Below, piece after piece: positions 17,885 to 27,062 of a stretch of DNA of 64,000 nucleotides. Numbering within the stretch: position 1 is the first letter of the stretch; every line of letters begins with the position of its first letter. The translations under genes were made by a program, and so were the position numbers. The DNA is from Candidatus Pacearchaeota archaeon (GTDB lineage: Archaea > Nanoarchaeota > Nanoarchaeia > Pacearchaeales > GW2011-AR1), in the NCBI GenBank assembly GCA_002690445.1, contig NZER01000347.1:1-64000 (forward strand). Reading direction: 5' to 3'. The notes beneath the pieces are model-generated. The model did not search any database. It was not told the origin of the DNA and was given only the letters and a program-made list of their open reading frames with translations.

Positions 17885-18815
17885 ACAAGAGATAGAAATC
17901 GATGATAGAGGATTCAAGGCTATTATGTGGGCTTATAATAGTCAAAGGTTGCTTGTTTCAGATTCTCCTTATAAATCAGGTGAGATTAATGACTTTGTAG
18001 ATAATGGGGTAGGGGGAGATAGATCATTAAGAGGTGATTGGGAATCTGAAGAAGCTGTGATTGGTTGTTTTAAAAAATATGGATTCCCGGCACGGGTTGT
18101 AGCAGAAGAGCATGGAGAAGTTGACATTGTGCCTAATCCAAAATATCTTGCTGTTTTGGATGGGTTTGATGGTAGTAGTGCTTTGAAATTAGATCCTCAG
18201 GCAAGAGGTGGAACAATGCTTGCAATTGCTGATAATCTTGAGCCAAGATATTCTGATTTTGTTTTTGGGGGGTTAACAGAATTTACTACAAAAAGAGTTT
18301 TATGGGCTTGCCGGGGGCGGGGTTATGCATTTTTGCGTGAAAATCCTTATAAGACAAAAGACAATGTAAGAAAAATTGGGCCAATAGAAAGAGAACCATT
18401 AGGACAAAAAACTAAAATTTATTTAGATGATCCTGATTTGTATGAACATGCTAGTGGAGTTACTTCTGGTTTGGATGAAATTGGGAATGTTGTGCGTGAA
18501 AATTTTACAATGCCTTTGCAAACAATGGGACATAAAAATTTGAGGGCATTAAACTCTAGTGCTGCAATGTGTTTGGATTTAGTTTTAGGTAAAGTAGATG
18601 CTGTTGGAGGAGTTATTGCAAAAGGGGTTTTTGAACCTCCGGCTGAATATGTTTTATTAGATAGTGTGGGAGGTTGTTTAGTAGGGCAGAATGGGCAGAT
18701 TGTTAGACATGAAAAATGGAGAGAGTTTGGAAGACCGCTATCTCCTTTGATGAGGGTGGCTAATCCTCAGCTTGCTCAACAGTTATGGGTAGGATTGGGA
18801 AAAGGAAGAAGTTAA
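17877..18815 (+). CDS. IMPase/FBPase-superfamily protein
   Basis: A 312-residue protein of the lithium-sensitive phosphatase superfamily. VVAEEHGEV carries the paired glutamates and LAVLDGFDGSSAL matches DPxDGT/S with Gly for Pro. Towards the end, the usual WDxAAG motif is not seen; instead GVFEPPAEYVLLDSVGG occupies that place, so one metal ligand may differ. It is closer to archaeal or plant-like FBPase/IMPase relatives than to the enzyme at 2663. It is translationally coupled to an SDR and followed by a Nudix-like gene, so a sugar phosphate is the likely substrate. Confidence 0.72.
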   Translation: MNEQEIEIDDRGFKAIMWAYNSQRLLVSDSPYKSGEINDFVDNGVGGDRSLRGDWESEEAVIGCFKKYGFPARVVAEEHGEVDIVPNPKYLAVLDGFDGSSALKLDPQARGGTMLAIADNLEPRYSDFVFGGLTEFTTKRVLWACRGRGYAFLRENPYKTKDNVRKIGPIEREPLGQKTKIYLDDPDLYEHASGVTSGLDEIGNVVRENFTMPLQTMGHKNLRALNSSAAMCLDLVLGKVDAVGGVIAKGVFEPPAEYVLLDSVGGCLVGQNGQIVRHEKWREFGRPLSPLMRVANPQLAQQLWVGLGKGRS

Positions 18816-18842
18816 AAATATATTTCTATTATATATGTTCGA

Positions 18843-18861
18843 CCACAACAATACTTATAAA
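18843..18861 (+). promoter_or_regulatory. Promoter of the Nudix-like gene at 18883
   Basis: CCACAACAATACTTATAAA, ending 21 bases before the ATG at 18883. One of the clearest examples of the extended promoter. Confidence 0.75.
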
Positions 18862-18882
18862 TGATTTTTCTTAACTTTTTTG

Positions 18883-19854
18883 ATGGCAAGACAAGGTGCT
18901 TGGATTGATGTTTATCCCTTTAGTGGAAGAAAATTGGAAGTTATTGGAAATGATATCCCAGTTGAATTAAATCCTGGATTAAAAGAATTTGTTGAATCTG
19001 AATGGGCTCCTAGAGCAGAAAAAGGATGGAAAAGTTCTTGGGTTGCTTTTGCTAATAGAGTTGGTTTTGGTCGCACCCTTAATGGTGATAATGCTGAAAG
19101 TTGTGATGTTGTAGAATGTGGATCAATGCCTTTTCATTACATTAATGGGATGAATACAGCTATTGAACAGGGGAAGCCTTTTGCACCTCAATTAGGATTT
19201 AATCCTTCTTTATCTGTTGGATTTTTAACTGCAACAGAGGATGCAAAAGTAATTTTCCAGAGAAGGTCTCCGTATGTTCATTGCCCTAATATATTGATTC
19301 ATGAACCTTGTGGTTATATGGCTTCTATGGCTTTTGCTCCAAGATCAGAATGTGATGATCCTAAATATGCTCAGGATCCAAGGCTTTTTAGTATTAAAGA
19401 CCAATTAGAAGCAAGAGCAAGAGAAATCACAGAACAATTTGGAATTGGTAGGGAAGATGTAGACTACAAACCACAGCAAGATTTCTTAGGGGCTGATTGG
19501 AATTCATTAGAAATGTACTTTTCAACTACTGGACAATTAAAAGCAAGAAGTTCTGATTTAATGTTACCAGAGGGAGCAGAATACAGATTTGTTCCTTTTG
19601 AGCATTTAAAAGAATTAATTAGTAATCAGGGAAGATTATCAAGAGTAGACACTGCGAATTACAGGCCTGATGATGTAAGAGAGATTCCATTGATTGGTGA
19701 AAGTGCGGCGGGCTTGATTTGGGGTTATGAAGCTCTTACTGGAGACAATTTAGATATTTATGATACTGTTGAAAGACTAAATAGGGATGGTTTAGGGATT
19801 AAGATTTATGATACTTCTAGGGGTCAGGATTATGAGTTCCCAACAACATTTTAA
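18883..19854 (+). CDS. Divergent Nudix-like protein
   Basis: A 323-residue protein. The central part resembles a Nudix fold: SVGFLTATEDAKVIFQRRS as first strands, EPCGYMASM in the loop position, and AREITEQFGI closely matching the Nudix box end REUXEEXGU, with Gln for the second Glu. The N-terminal 100 residues and the C-terminal region (GESAAGLIWGYEALTG) are unrecognised. Size and layout are like those of the protein at 5558. It may hydrolyse nucleotide sugars or be an inactive binding protein. Starts: the ATG at 18883 is used; a TTG is directly in front. Confidence 0.6.
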   Translation: MARQGAWIDVYPFSGRKLEVIGNDIPVELNPGLKEFVESEWAPRAEKGWKSSWVAFANRVGFGRTLNGDNAESCDVVECGSMPFHYINGMNTAIEQGKPFAPQLGFNPSLSVGFLTATEDAKVIFQRRSPYVHCPNILIHEPCGYMASMAFAPRSECDDPKYAQDPRLFSIKDQLEARAREITEQFGIGREDVDYKPQQDFLGADWNSLEMYFSTTGQLKARSSDLMLPEGAEYRFVPFEHLKELISNQGRLSRVDTANYRPDDVREIPLIGESAAGLIWGYEALTGDNLDIYDTVERLNRDGLGIKIYDTSRGQDYEFPTTF

Positions 19855-19944
19855 TGTTTTGGAAAAAACTTATTAATTTCTTTTTTTAGAAACTGTATGT
19901 TTAAGTATACATAATCTTTTAAATAAAAAGAAAAGAATAATTTA

Positions 19945-20997
19945 ATGGATTACCTTAATCCTGAGTTGAGAAATTTAAAAAATGAAATTGATTCTATAAG
20001 AGTAGATGTTGAAAAATTAAAGTACCAGAACAAACAAAAAAAACTTAAATTCCTTATAACAGGGGCATCAGGGCATGTAGGGAGTGCATTGATTCAGGAA
20101 TATGTTAAGAGGGAGGATATTGAGCTGATTAGAATTCTTGATAATTTATCTACTGAAAGATATTGTTCGCTTTTTGATTTACCTAAAACTCATGTGAAGG
20201 TTGAATTTATTGAGGGGGATATTGGTGATTTGGAATTGTTGAAAAAAGTGATGGTTGGGATTGATGTTGTGATTCATCTTGCTTCTATGACAAATGCTCC
20301 TGAGACAATTGACAAACCAGAAGAGTGTAAGAAGGTTAATCTGATTGGAACTCAGAATGTTTTGAATGCTGCGATTGATGCAGGTGTTAAGAAATTTATT
20401 TTTCCTTCTTCGACAAGTGTGTATGGGGAGGCGGCTGGGGTGGTGGATGAGAATACTGCAATGGAAGATTTGAATCCTTCAAGTCCTTATGCTGTTTATA
20501 AATTAGAATCTGAAAAAATTGTGCAGGATGCTAATGGGAAAAACGGGATTCAGACTTTTGTTTTACGGAAGGGCACTATTTACGGGAAGAGTATTGGGAT
20601 GCGGTTTCATACTGCTGTTAATAAGTTTGTGTGGCTGGCTTGTATGAATAAACCGTTGACACTTTGGGATTCTGCTCTTAGTAGTAAGCGGCCTTATCTT
20701 GGGTTGAGTGATGCTATTCGTGCATATGAGTTTGTTGAAAAACACGGAAAGCCGGGAGAACTTTATAATGTGCTGACTAAGAATTATACTGTGAATGAGA
20801 TTGTTGAGGCAATTAAGAAGCATAAATCTGATTTGAAAGTTACAATTACAAAATCGCCTTTGCTAAATCAGAAATCTTATGAAGTTGCTTGTGATAAATT
20901 CGGCAGGCTGGGTTTTGAATATAAAGATGATTTAGGAGAATTTTTAGGTGAGGAAATTAGTTTGCTGGGCGGGGTGGATAATTCTGGAGTTGGTTAG
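19945..20997 (+). CDS. SDR sugar-nucleotide enzyme with N-terminal coiled coil
   Basis: A 350-residue protein. The first 30 residues (MDYLNPELRNLKNEIDSIRV and following) form a short coiled coil that precedes the SDR cofactor motif FLITGASGHVGSAL. The catalytic region is FPSSTSVYGEAAG with SPYAVYKLESEK supplying Tyr and Lys. It belongs with UDP-glucose 4-epimerase-like enzymes. A related N-terminal coil is found on the RmlB homologue at 27063 and on the winged-helix protein at 49342, so it may be a shared oligomerisation or docking segment in this organism. Confidence 0.82.
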   Translation: MDYLNPELRNLKNEIDSIRVDVEKLKYQNKQKKLKFLITGASGHVGSALIQEYVKREDIELIRILDNLSTERYCSLFDLPKTHVKVEFIEGDIGDLELLKKVMVGIDVVIHLASMTNAPETIDKPEECKKVNLIGTQNVLNAAIDAGVKKFIFPSSTSVYGEAAGVVDENTAMEDLNPSSPYAVYKLESEKIVQDANGKNGIQTFVLRKGTIYGKSIGMRFHTAVNKFVWLACMNKPLTLWDSALSSKRPYLGLSDAIRAYEFVEKHGKPGELYNVLTKNYTVNEIVEAIKKHKSDLKVTITKSPLLNQKSYEVACDKFGRLGFEYKDDLGEFLGEEISLLGGVDNSGVG

Positions 20998-21044
20998 TGA
21001 GTAGTTTTGTGTTAGGGGGCGGGGTGGGTGGTTCTCTACTCACT
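20996..21044. terminator. Inverted repeat after the SDR gene, terminator-like
   Basis: AGTGAGTAG at 20996-21004 is perfectly complementary to CTACTCACT at 21036-21044, with a G-rich 31-base loop. It overlaps the stop codon of the preceding gene. Confidence 0.4.
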
Positions 21045-21096
21045 TGGGGTGAAAATTTTGGGAAAATTATTTAAAGGGTATTTTTAGTCAATATCT

Positions 21097-21474
21097 ATGG
21101 CAAATGAAGTTTGTGAAAGACCAAGAGCTGATCCATCAGAACAGAGCGATTCATATTCTGAGAGGGAAGCAGCATTTCTTGAAGATTTACAAGAGGGTCC
21201 TATACAACTTAAATTTGGTACAGGTGCAGAAGCATATTTTTATTTTATTAAGGAAGAATTTGATAAAGGTGAAATTCATCCGCCATTAATAAGTAGTTTA
21301 ATGAACTGTCTTCCATTACTAAAAGAACATCATCGGCCTTTTTGTGCAGGACCAAACTATCAAGGGGGTATCGATAGTATTCTCGCATATTGCAAGGGAT
21401 CTGTTAGCAACCTTAACACCCCTGATTTGAAAAAATTAGTAGAACAAGTACATTTTGATATGATCTTTGCATGA
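21097..21474 (+). CDS. Hypothetical protein, 125 residues
   Basis: No family is recognised. The sequence is soluble, with an acidic N-terminal third (SEREAAFLEDLQEG), an aromatic stretch (AEAYFYFIKEEFDKG) and a cysteine-containing middle (NCLPLLKEHHRPFCAG). It has its own TATA box (TTATTTAAAGG, about 21067-21077) some 25 bases before the ATG, and is convergent with the RmlA/SDR gene. Composition is like its neighbours. Confidence 0.6.
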   Translation: MANEVCERPRADPSEQSDSYSEREAAFLEDLQEGPIQLKFGTGAEAYFYFIKEEFDKGEIHPPLISSLMNCLPLLKEHHRPFCAGPNYQGGIDSILAYCKGSVSNLNTPDLKKLVEQVHFDMIFA

Positions 21475-21507
21475 TTAAATTTGCGAATTCTTAATAGTTG
21501 TGACGGT

Positions 21508-23340
21508 TTAAATCATTGGTTCTTGACATGACTTCACAAAATCAATAGTTTTTCTTATGCCATCTTCTAAACTTGTTTTAGGTGTCCAGCCGAGTTTTGC
21601 GATTTTTGCAATATCTGAGCAAAAATGACCTGGTTCTATATTTTTTCTGTCTGGGGGATATGGAATTGTCTTTATCTGACCGCTGCCTGCAATTTTGATT
21701 ACAGCTTCTGCGAATTCTTTTATTGTTTTTAAATTTCCGCCACTGAGAGTAGCTATTTCTCCGTTAGCTTCAATACAACAACCAAGATTGTATATCTGGC
21801 CTCCGGTTTTTTCTGAGATTCCTAAAAGCAGTAAAGCGTCTACGACATCATCAACATAATTAAAGTCTCGTAGAACTTCTCCGCCGCCCCAGAGTTCAAT
21901 TGTTCCATTAGTCAAAGCCTTTTGAATAAAAGTGGGGGCTGCCGAATTAGCTTTTATTGATTGTTTTGGTCCGTAAGTATTAGTTAATCTAGCGGAAGTG
22001 ATTTTTATTCCTGTTATGCCTTTTTCTTGCAGGACATTATGAAGGATTGTGTGGTGGGACTCTATTGCGTTTTTGCTGACTGACTGGTAGTCTGTTAAGC
22101 TTTGGGATGAATAATCTTCTTTTACTGGGAGATCTTGGTAAGGGATTTTTCCATACTGGTCGCGAGTTCCAGCAAAAACAATAGAAAGTTTTTTTTCTGG
22201 ATTTTCTATCATAACTTGTCTTATTGCTTCTAAAAATTGTGTTTGTGCGTGGAAATTTACTTCAGAATCAAAATTAAGTTCTTTTTCGTCTAAGCCAGTG
22301 TGTTTAGAAGAGCCAGCAAGATTGAAAACATAATCTACTTCTTGAATAAGGGGTTTCATTTTTTCAATATTTTTTATATTACCTTCTTCTCCAGAATAAA
22401 TTTCTAACTTGTCTTTGATTTCTTTTACATTATTTGGATCTCCGCCTAAACCTTCTACTAATGAATCCACAATTGTGATTTTATTTGGATTGAATTTAAC
22501 TAATTTGTGAGCTAGGTTGCTTCCGATAAAACCTAAGCCGCCTGTTATTAGGATGTTTTTTCCTTGAAAATCTTTTGATATATCTTTTTTTATTTCCTGA
22601 CCTTGTTCTGAGCCTGATTCTTTTTGTCTGATCAGGTTGCTTACATTGTTTAGTGATTCAAAAGTTCCGGCGTCTGACCAGAAACCCTCTACCTTGTTAA
22701 AATAACATTTTCCCTTTTGAACATAATAATCTATTGTATCTGTTATTTCTAGTTCGCCGCGCCCGGATGGTTTCAAGGTTTTAATCATATCAAAAACTTG
22801 AGCGTCAAACATGTAAAGACCGGTCATTGCAAGATTTGATTTTGGGTTTTCTGGTTTTTCTTCTACATAACTTACTTTATCTCCTTCTACTAAAGCTATA
22901 CCAAATCTCTTGGCACCTTTTATGTCGACCTCCTTTAAGAAGATTCGAGCTCCTTGCTGATTTTGATTTTGTTCGAATTCTGCAAGATAATCTTGGATAT
23001 TATCTTCAAAAATATTATCTCCGAGAATCACTGCGACAGGGCCTTGGTCTGCAAAATCTTCTGCTAAACCGAGAGCTTGTGCTATTCCTCCTGCTTCGTC
23101 CTGCACTTCGTAACTTAGTTTTGCTCCGAATTCTTTTCCTGAGCCAAGGAGGTTGACAAAATGACCTGCGTGTCCTGGTCCTGATACAATCATAATCTCC
23201 TTTATACCAGCGTTTAGCAAAGTAAAGAGCGGGTAGTAAATCATTGGCTTGTTGTAAACTGGAAGGAGATGTTTGTTTGTTACTTTTGTGCATGGAAACA
23301 TTCGAGAACCTGTGCCGCCGGCGAGTATTACACCTTTCAT
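21508..23340 (-). CDS. RmlA-type nucleotidyltransferase fused to an SDR epimerase
   Basis: A 610-residue bifunctional protein. Residues 1-240 are a glucose-1-phosphate thymidylyltransferase: GVILAGGTGSRMFP, KHLLPVYNKPMIYYP, GDNIFED, and EITDTIDYY with FWSDAGTFESL near the end. After a short linker, an SDR starts at about 262 (ILITGGLGFIGSNL), with the AGTRDQYG and TDYQSVSKNAIE segments as catalytic regions; here the Tyr/Lys spacing YQSVSK fits. Fusing activation of a sugar phosphate with later modification of the NDP-sugar would couple two steps of one pathway. The two domains are normally separate genes. Likely product: a dTDP- or UDP-sugar epimer or deoxy sugar. Confidence 0.87.
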   Translation of the reverse strand: MKGVILAGGTGSRMFPCTKVTNKHLLPVYNKPMIYYPLFTLLNAGIKEIMIVSGPGHAGHFVNLLGSGKEFGAKLSYEVQDEAGGIAQALGLAEDFADQGPVAVILGDNIFEDNIQDYLAEFEQNQNQQGARIFLKEVDIKGAKRFGIALVEGDKVSYVEEKPENPKSNLAMTGLYMFDAQVFDMIKTLKPSGRGELEITDTIDYYVQKGKCYFNKVEGFWSDAGTFESLNNVSNLIRQKESGSEQGQEIKKDISKDFQGKNILITGGLGFIGSNLAHKLVKFNPNKITIVDSLVEGLGGDPNNVKEIKDKLEIYSGEEGNIKNIEKMKPLIQEVDYVFNLAGSSKHTGLDEKELNFDSEVNFHAQTQFLEAIRQVMIENPEKKLSIVFAGTRDQYGKIPYQDLPVKEDYSSQSLTDYQSVSKNAIESHHTILHNVLQEKGITGIKITSARLTNTYGPKQSIKANSAAPTFIQKALTNGTIELWGGGEVLRDFNYVDDVVDALLLLGISEKTGGQIYNLGCCIEANGEIATLSGGNLKTIKEFAEAVIKIAGSGQIKTIPYPPDRKNIEPGHFCSDIAKIAKLGWTPKTSLEDGIRKTIDFVKSCQEPMI

Positions 23341-23367
23341 TTTGACAGGAAAGAAAGATTGGGTTGT

Positions 23368-23386
23368 TTTATAAGCATTGTTGTGG
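23368..23386 (-). promoter_or_regulatory. Promoter of the RmlA/SDR gene
   Basis: Minus strand CCACAACAATGCTTATAAA, ending 28 bases before the ATG at 23340. Confidence 0.75.
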
Positions 23387-23432
23387 TTTAGTATGTATAA
23401 TTGTATGATATAATGAAGGGATAAACTAAAAA

Positions 23433-23800
23433 TTAGGCTGTAGGGTCTCCTGATTCTTGCAAAATTTGCTTAACTTCAGCAATAAGCTTTTCATCTACTC
23501 TTTGTTCAACTTCTATACCCCACTCTTTGCAAGATCCTTCTAGCTTAGACCAAAAATCACGAGCAAGTTTTTTTAAATCATCGCTACTCTTTTTATTAGG
23601 ATATTGAGCTAATGCTTCACTAGCTTTTCTGTAAGAATCAACTAGATTTTGTGCAGAATCTCCAAGGTGTGCAAAGTTTCCGAGGAAACGCATAGTACCC
23701 AAGAGACTATAGTGAAATACCACGTTACCATAAGATCTCTGAAAATCTCTTCCTGCTGCAAAAACTTCATCCTCGCGATTAGTTAATGGTGTCCTGCCAT
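23433..23800 (-). pseudogene. Hypothetical gene, probable frameshift near its start
   Basis: An open frame from 23723 to 23433 encodes 96 residues (helical, with HLGDSAQNLVDSYRKAS). The same frame stays open upstream to about 23820 without any ATG, GTG or TTG that would be well placed. An ATG at 23800, 22 bases after a perfect TATA box (23822-23840), opens one frame off and stops after five codons. One extra base just after that ATG would give MARTPLTNREDEV followed by the full open frame, about 121 residues. So this is either a broken gene, a sequencing error, or a shorter gene with its own start. No family recognised. Confidence 0.5.
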
Positions 23801-23821
23801 AGAATCTTGAATAAAATTTTG

Positions 23822-23840
23822 TTTATACGCATTGTTGTGG
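23822..23840 (-). promoter_or_regulatory. Promoter upstream of the frameshifted gene
   Basis: Minus strand CCACAACAATGCGTATAAA. It is almost identical to the promoter at 23368-23386 and points to a start at 23800. Confidence 0.7.
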
Positions 23841-23908
23841 TTTAGTGCTACCAATTGGTTGTTAATTTAAATGGGGGGGTTTAAAAATAGATTGAGATTT
23901 ATTTTAGG

Positions 23909-25006
23909 ATGATATTATTATCAGATATGAAAAGACAGCATGCTAAGATAAAAGGGGAGGTTGAGGAGGCTGTTCAGAAGGTTTTGGATAGTGGGTGGTT
24001 TGTTTTGGGAAAAGAGGTAGAAGAATTTGAAAAAGAGTTTGCTGATTATTGCGGGGGCGGGTTTGGGGTGGGGGTTGGGAATGGGACTGATGCTTTGTTT
24101 TTGGCTTTGAAGGCGCTTGATATTGGAGCAGGGGATGAAGTGATAACTGTTGCTAATACAGCTATTCCAACTGTTTCTGCAATTGTTGCTTGTGGAGCTA
24201 AGCCGGTTTTAGTTGATTGCGGGGAGGACTATTTGATAGATGTTGATAAAATTGAAGAGAAGATTACAGATAAGACCAAGGCAATTATTCCGGTTCATTT
24301 GTATGGGCAGGTTTGCTATATGGATAAGATTTTTGAAATTGTAAGAGAGAAAAATATTTCAATTGTTGAAGACTGTGCTCAAGCTCATGGTGCAGAATAC
24401 AAGGGGAAGAAAGTTCCGGTGGGAGATATTGGATGTTTTAGTTTTTATCCGAGTAAAAATCTCGGGGCGGACGGGGATGGGGGGGCTGTTGTGACTAGGG
24501 ATGAAGAGCTAGCAAAGAAATTAAAATTAATTCGGAATTACGGGCAGGAGGGAGTTTATTCTTCTATAATGCAAGGTTATAATAGTAGATTAGATGAAAT
24601 GCAGGCAGCGATTTTGAGAGTGAAACTGAAACATCTTGATGAATGGAATGAAAAGAGGAGAAAGTTGGCTGGAGTTTATAATTCTGTTTTAACTGGAGGG
24701 ATTGTTAAACCGAAGATCCATGAAGATAGAGTGCATGTTTTCCATTTGTATGTGATTAGAGTGGAAACTGGAAAGAGGGATAGGTCGATGGACTATTTGA
24801 AGGAAAGAGAAATTGGAAGTAAGATACACTATCCTATTCCAATACATTTGCAACCTGGTTTTGCGCATCTTGGTTACAGCGAGGGTGATTTTCCTGTTGC
24901 TGAGAAATATTCAAAAGAGATTTTGAGTTTGCCAATGTTTGCTGAGTTAAGCGAGGAAGAAGTTAGAGAGGTTGGTGGGGCGGTTGGGGGGTTTGTGAAT
25001 TTATAA
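23909..25006 (+). CDS. DegT/DnrJ/EryC1/StrS-family sugar aminotransferase
   Basis: A 365-residue PLP enzyme. [17 protein letters not shown] is the family's N-terminal signature, VGNGTDAL binds the phosphate, EDCAQAHGA stacks on the cofactor, and [14 protein letters not shown] contains the Schiff-base Lys183. It transfers an amino group, usually from glutamate, to the keto group of an NDP-4-keto or 3-keto-6-deoxy sugar. This fits the CapD-like and RmlB-like dehydratases in the same island, giving amino sugars such as bacillosamine, viosamine or perosamine precursors. It is convergent with the flippase gene by a 6-base overlap. Confidence 0.9.
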   Translation: MILLSDMKRQHAKIKGEVEEAVQKVLDSGWFVLGKEVEEFEKEFADYCGGGFGVGVGNGTDALFLALKALDIGAGDEVITVANTAIPTVSAIVACGAKPVLVDCGEDYLIDVDKIEEKITDKTKAIIPVHLYGQVCYMDKIFEIVREKNISIVEDCAQAHGAEYKGKKVPVGDIGCFSFYPSKNLGADGDGGAVVTRDEELAKKLKLIRNYGQEGVYSSIMQGYNSRLDEMQAAILRVKLKHLDEWNEKRRKLAGVYNSVLTGGIVKPKIHEDRVHVFHLYVIRVETGKRDRSMDYLKEREIGSKIHYPIPIHLQPGFAHLGYSEGDFPVAEKYSKEILSLPMFAELSEEEVREVGGAVGGFVNL

Positions 25007-26566
25007 TTTTGTAATGGACTTCAACTTAGTTTTTATTCCAGATAAAATCATCAGGTCGTTTTTGTCAAAGGCCTTGAAAAATAATAATAAGGCAAAATAA
25101 ATTAAAAAGAAGATAATTGTAATTATGATTGCAGAAAGAATTTTTATTTCAATAAATTTTCTTACTAAAAGTAAGAAAGATAGAGGAATTAGGGATATGA
25201 ATAAAATTTTTACCATTTTTCTTCGCAAGGGAATTATTGACATGTAATGCTTTGCTTGAATTACAAATAAAAGATTTAAAACTAAAGTGGAAATCATTGT
25301 GGCTATTGCTGCTCCATTTATTCCAAGGGAGTTGTCTAATCCTAAAATTAAGGGTTTTGGGACAAGCCAGATATTTAAAATTATATTAAGAATTGTTGCA
25401 ATTAATACGTCAAAAAGAATTATCCGCGACCGGCCTAACATGGAAAGTATATTGTGAGATATAATCAATATTGATGAGGCTAGTGCACCTATTAAAAGGA
25501 ATCTTAGTGCAATGGAACCTATGACATATTCTGCACCAAAAAGTACATTGATAATTGCGCCAGGGAAGATAATCATAAGAATAAAAAATGGAAGATTTAT
25601 AACAAATATCCATTTTCCGATTTGTTTTGTGGATTCTTTTATTACCTTAAATTTTTTTAATGAATATTCTTTGGTTATCAGAGGGAAGAGAAGTTGGAGG
25701 AAAATCCCGGGGGCGATATTGAGTAAGAGAGCTATTGGAATTATGGCATTATAAAAACCAACTTCTGTTGCAGATTTGAAAATTCCTAAAACTATTGAGT
25801 CAATCCAGTAAAGGGCACTTGAGATAATTCCGAAAAACATAACTGGCCAAGAGTAAGAAACAAAACTTCTTGTAACTTCTTTTTTGGATTTTGATTTTAA
25901 TTTTGTGTGTTTAAAAATTTCAGGAGTCTTAAATTTGCAGTAAAGAAAAGCTGCTAAGAACATGGCAAAAATCCCGGCAAAAAAGGAAAATATAACTGCG
26001 TTTGTTTTAAAACCAAGCAAAATCAACAAAACTAACATAGCTACCTTGACAAAGTTTTGTATTATATTTTCTACAAACGACTGTTGTTCTACTTTTTCAA
26101 ATGATCTAAGGATATTTAAGAAATATGTTGCAAATATCCAGAAGGGAATTAGGATGCTAAAAATCTGAAGAAAAATAGTTAATCCTGGTTCATGAAAAAT
26201 ATTAATTGAAATTAATCTTGCTAAGGAGAAAGAGAGAATAGCCATGAAGATGGTGGAAATTAAGAGTGTTGTAGAAGATAACTTATATAGATAGCTTATT
26301 TTTTTCAGATCTTTTTTGCCACGGTAAAAAGATATATACCTAATGATTCCTTCTACAAAACCCAGGGATGCAAAGGCAATGAACCATCCGACAATAGCAA
26401 TTGATAAAGAAAATAAACCGTAAATTTCAGCGCCAAGATATCTAGCAATAACTATCCGGTAGATGTAAGAGAAAATTTTTGACAAGAAAAGCCCGATAAA
26501 AATAATCACTGATGTTTTAAAAATCATCCTTAAGGAGTTGTCTAAACTTAATTGTGTCTTTTTCAT
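25001..26566 (-). CDS. Polysaccharide flippase (Wzx/MOP superfamily)
   Basis: A 521-residue integral membrane protein with about 14 hydrophobic segments spread over its whole length. The N-terminal region ([19 protein letters not shown]) and the matching mid-protein [18 protein letters not shown] are the characteristic repeats of the polysaccharide transport family. It should move a lipid-linked glycan from the cytoplasmic to the outer face of the membrane, after the glycosyltransferases of this island have built it. The start codon lies two bases beyond the stop of the upstream membrane protein gene, so they are likely co-transcribed. Confidence 0.9.
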   Translation of the reverse strand: MKKTQLSLDNSLRMIFKTSVIIFIGLFLSKIFSYIYRIVIARYLGAEIYGLFSLSIAIVGWFIAFASLGFVEGIIRYISFYRGKKDLKKISYLYKLSSTTLLISTIFMAILSFSLARLISINIFHEPGLTIFLQIFSILIPFWIFATYFLNILRSFEKVEQQSFVENIIQNFVKVAMLVLLILLGFKTNAVIFSFFAGIFAMFLAAFLYCKFKTPEIFKHTKLKSKSKKEVTRSFVSYSWPVMFFGIISSALYWIDSIVLGIFKSATEVGFYNAIIPIALLLNIAPGIFLQLLFPLITKEYSLKKFKVIKESTKQIGKWIFVINLPFFILMIIFPGAIINVLFGAEYVIGSIALRFLLIGALASSILIISHNILSMLGRSRIILFDVLIATILNIILNIWLVPKPLILGLDNSLGINGAAIATMISTLVLNLLFVIQAKHYMSIIPLRRKMVKILFISLIPLSFLLLVRKFIEIKILSAIIITIIFFLIYFALLLFFKAFDKNDLMILSGIKTKLKSITKL

Positions 26567-26568
26567 TT

Positions 26569-27024
26569 TTATTGCAGTTCTTTTTTATTTTTATTTTTTT
26601 GCCAAACTAGGATCGGAGATATTTTAGCATATAATGGAAATCTTTTGCATCTGAGATCAATCATATCTGCAGTCATGTGAATCAGAAATCCTATTAAAAC
26701 CCATTGGAAGAAAATATGGAATTGAGAAAGGATAAGCAGGATGAGGAAGAGTTCTATTCCGTGGAATAGAAAAATGTGCATTTTGTATTTTGCAATTTCT
26801 TTTTTGGAAAGTTGACACCATATTTTTTCTTCGGTAATTGCCCAGTTAAAGGCTTTTTTAAGACCCAGGTTTTTTGTCTGGTAGATATAAATTAGATAGT
26901 GATCTATATCTAGAAGAACTGATGAGAAAAAAATGATGATTCCGGCGGTTAGGGGGAGACTGAAAAATAAGACTAAGATAAGCGCTGATATGAATCCTAT
27001 TAGGATGTGCCATTTAGGTAACAT
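26569..27024 (-). CDS. YdjM/DUF457-like membrane-bound metal-dependent protein
   Basis: A 151-residue protein with three to four hydrophobic segments. The pattern MLPKWHILIGF, then SSVLLDIDHYL, then IFLFHGIELF and IHMTADMIDL places His and Asp residues as in the YdjM/LexA-binding inner-membrane putative hydrolases. The His-Asp set suggests a bound metal at the membrane. Its physiological role is unclear in the family. It lies directly before the flippase in the same orientation. Confidence 0.7.
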   Translation of the reverse strand: MLPKWHILIGFISALILVLFFSLPLTAGIIIFFSSVLLDIDHYLIYIYQTKNLGLKKAFNWAITEEKIWCQLSKKEIAKYKMHIFLFHGIELFLILLILSQFHIFFQWVLIGFLIHMTADMIDLRCKRFPLYAKISPILVWQKNKNKKELQ

Positions 27025-27062
27025 GGTTATTAGAGATTCTTTTTATTTAAAAGGTTATATAA

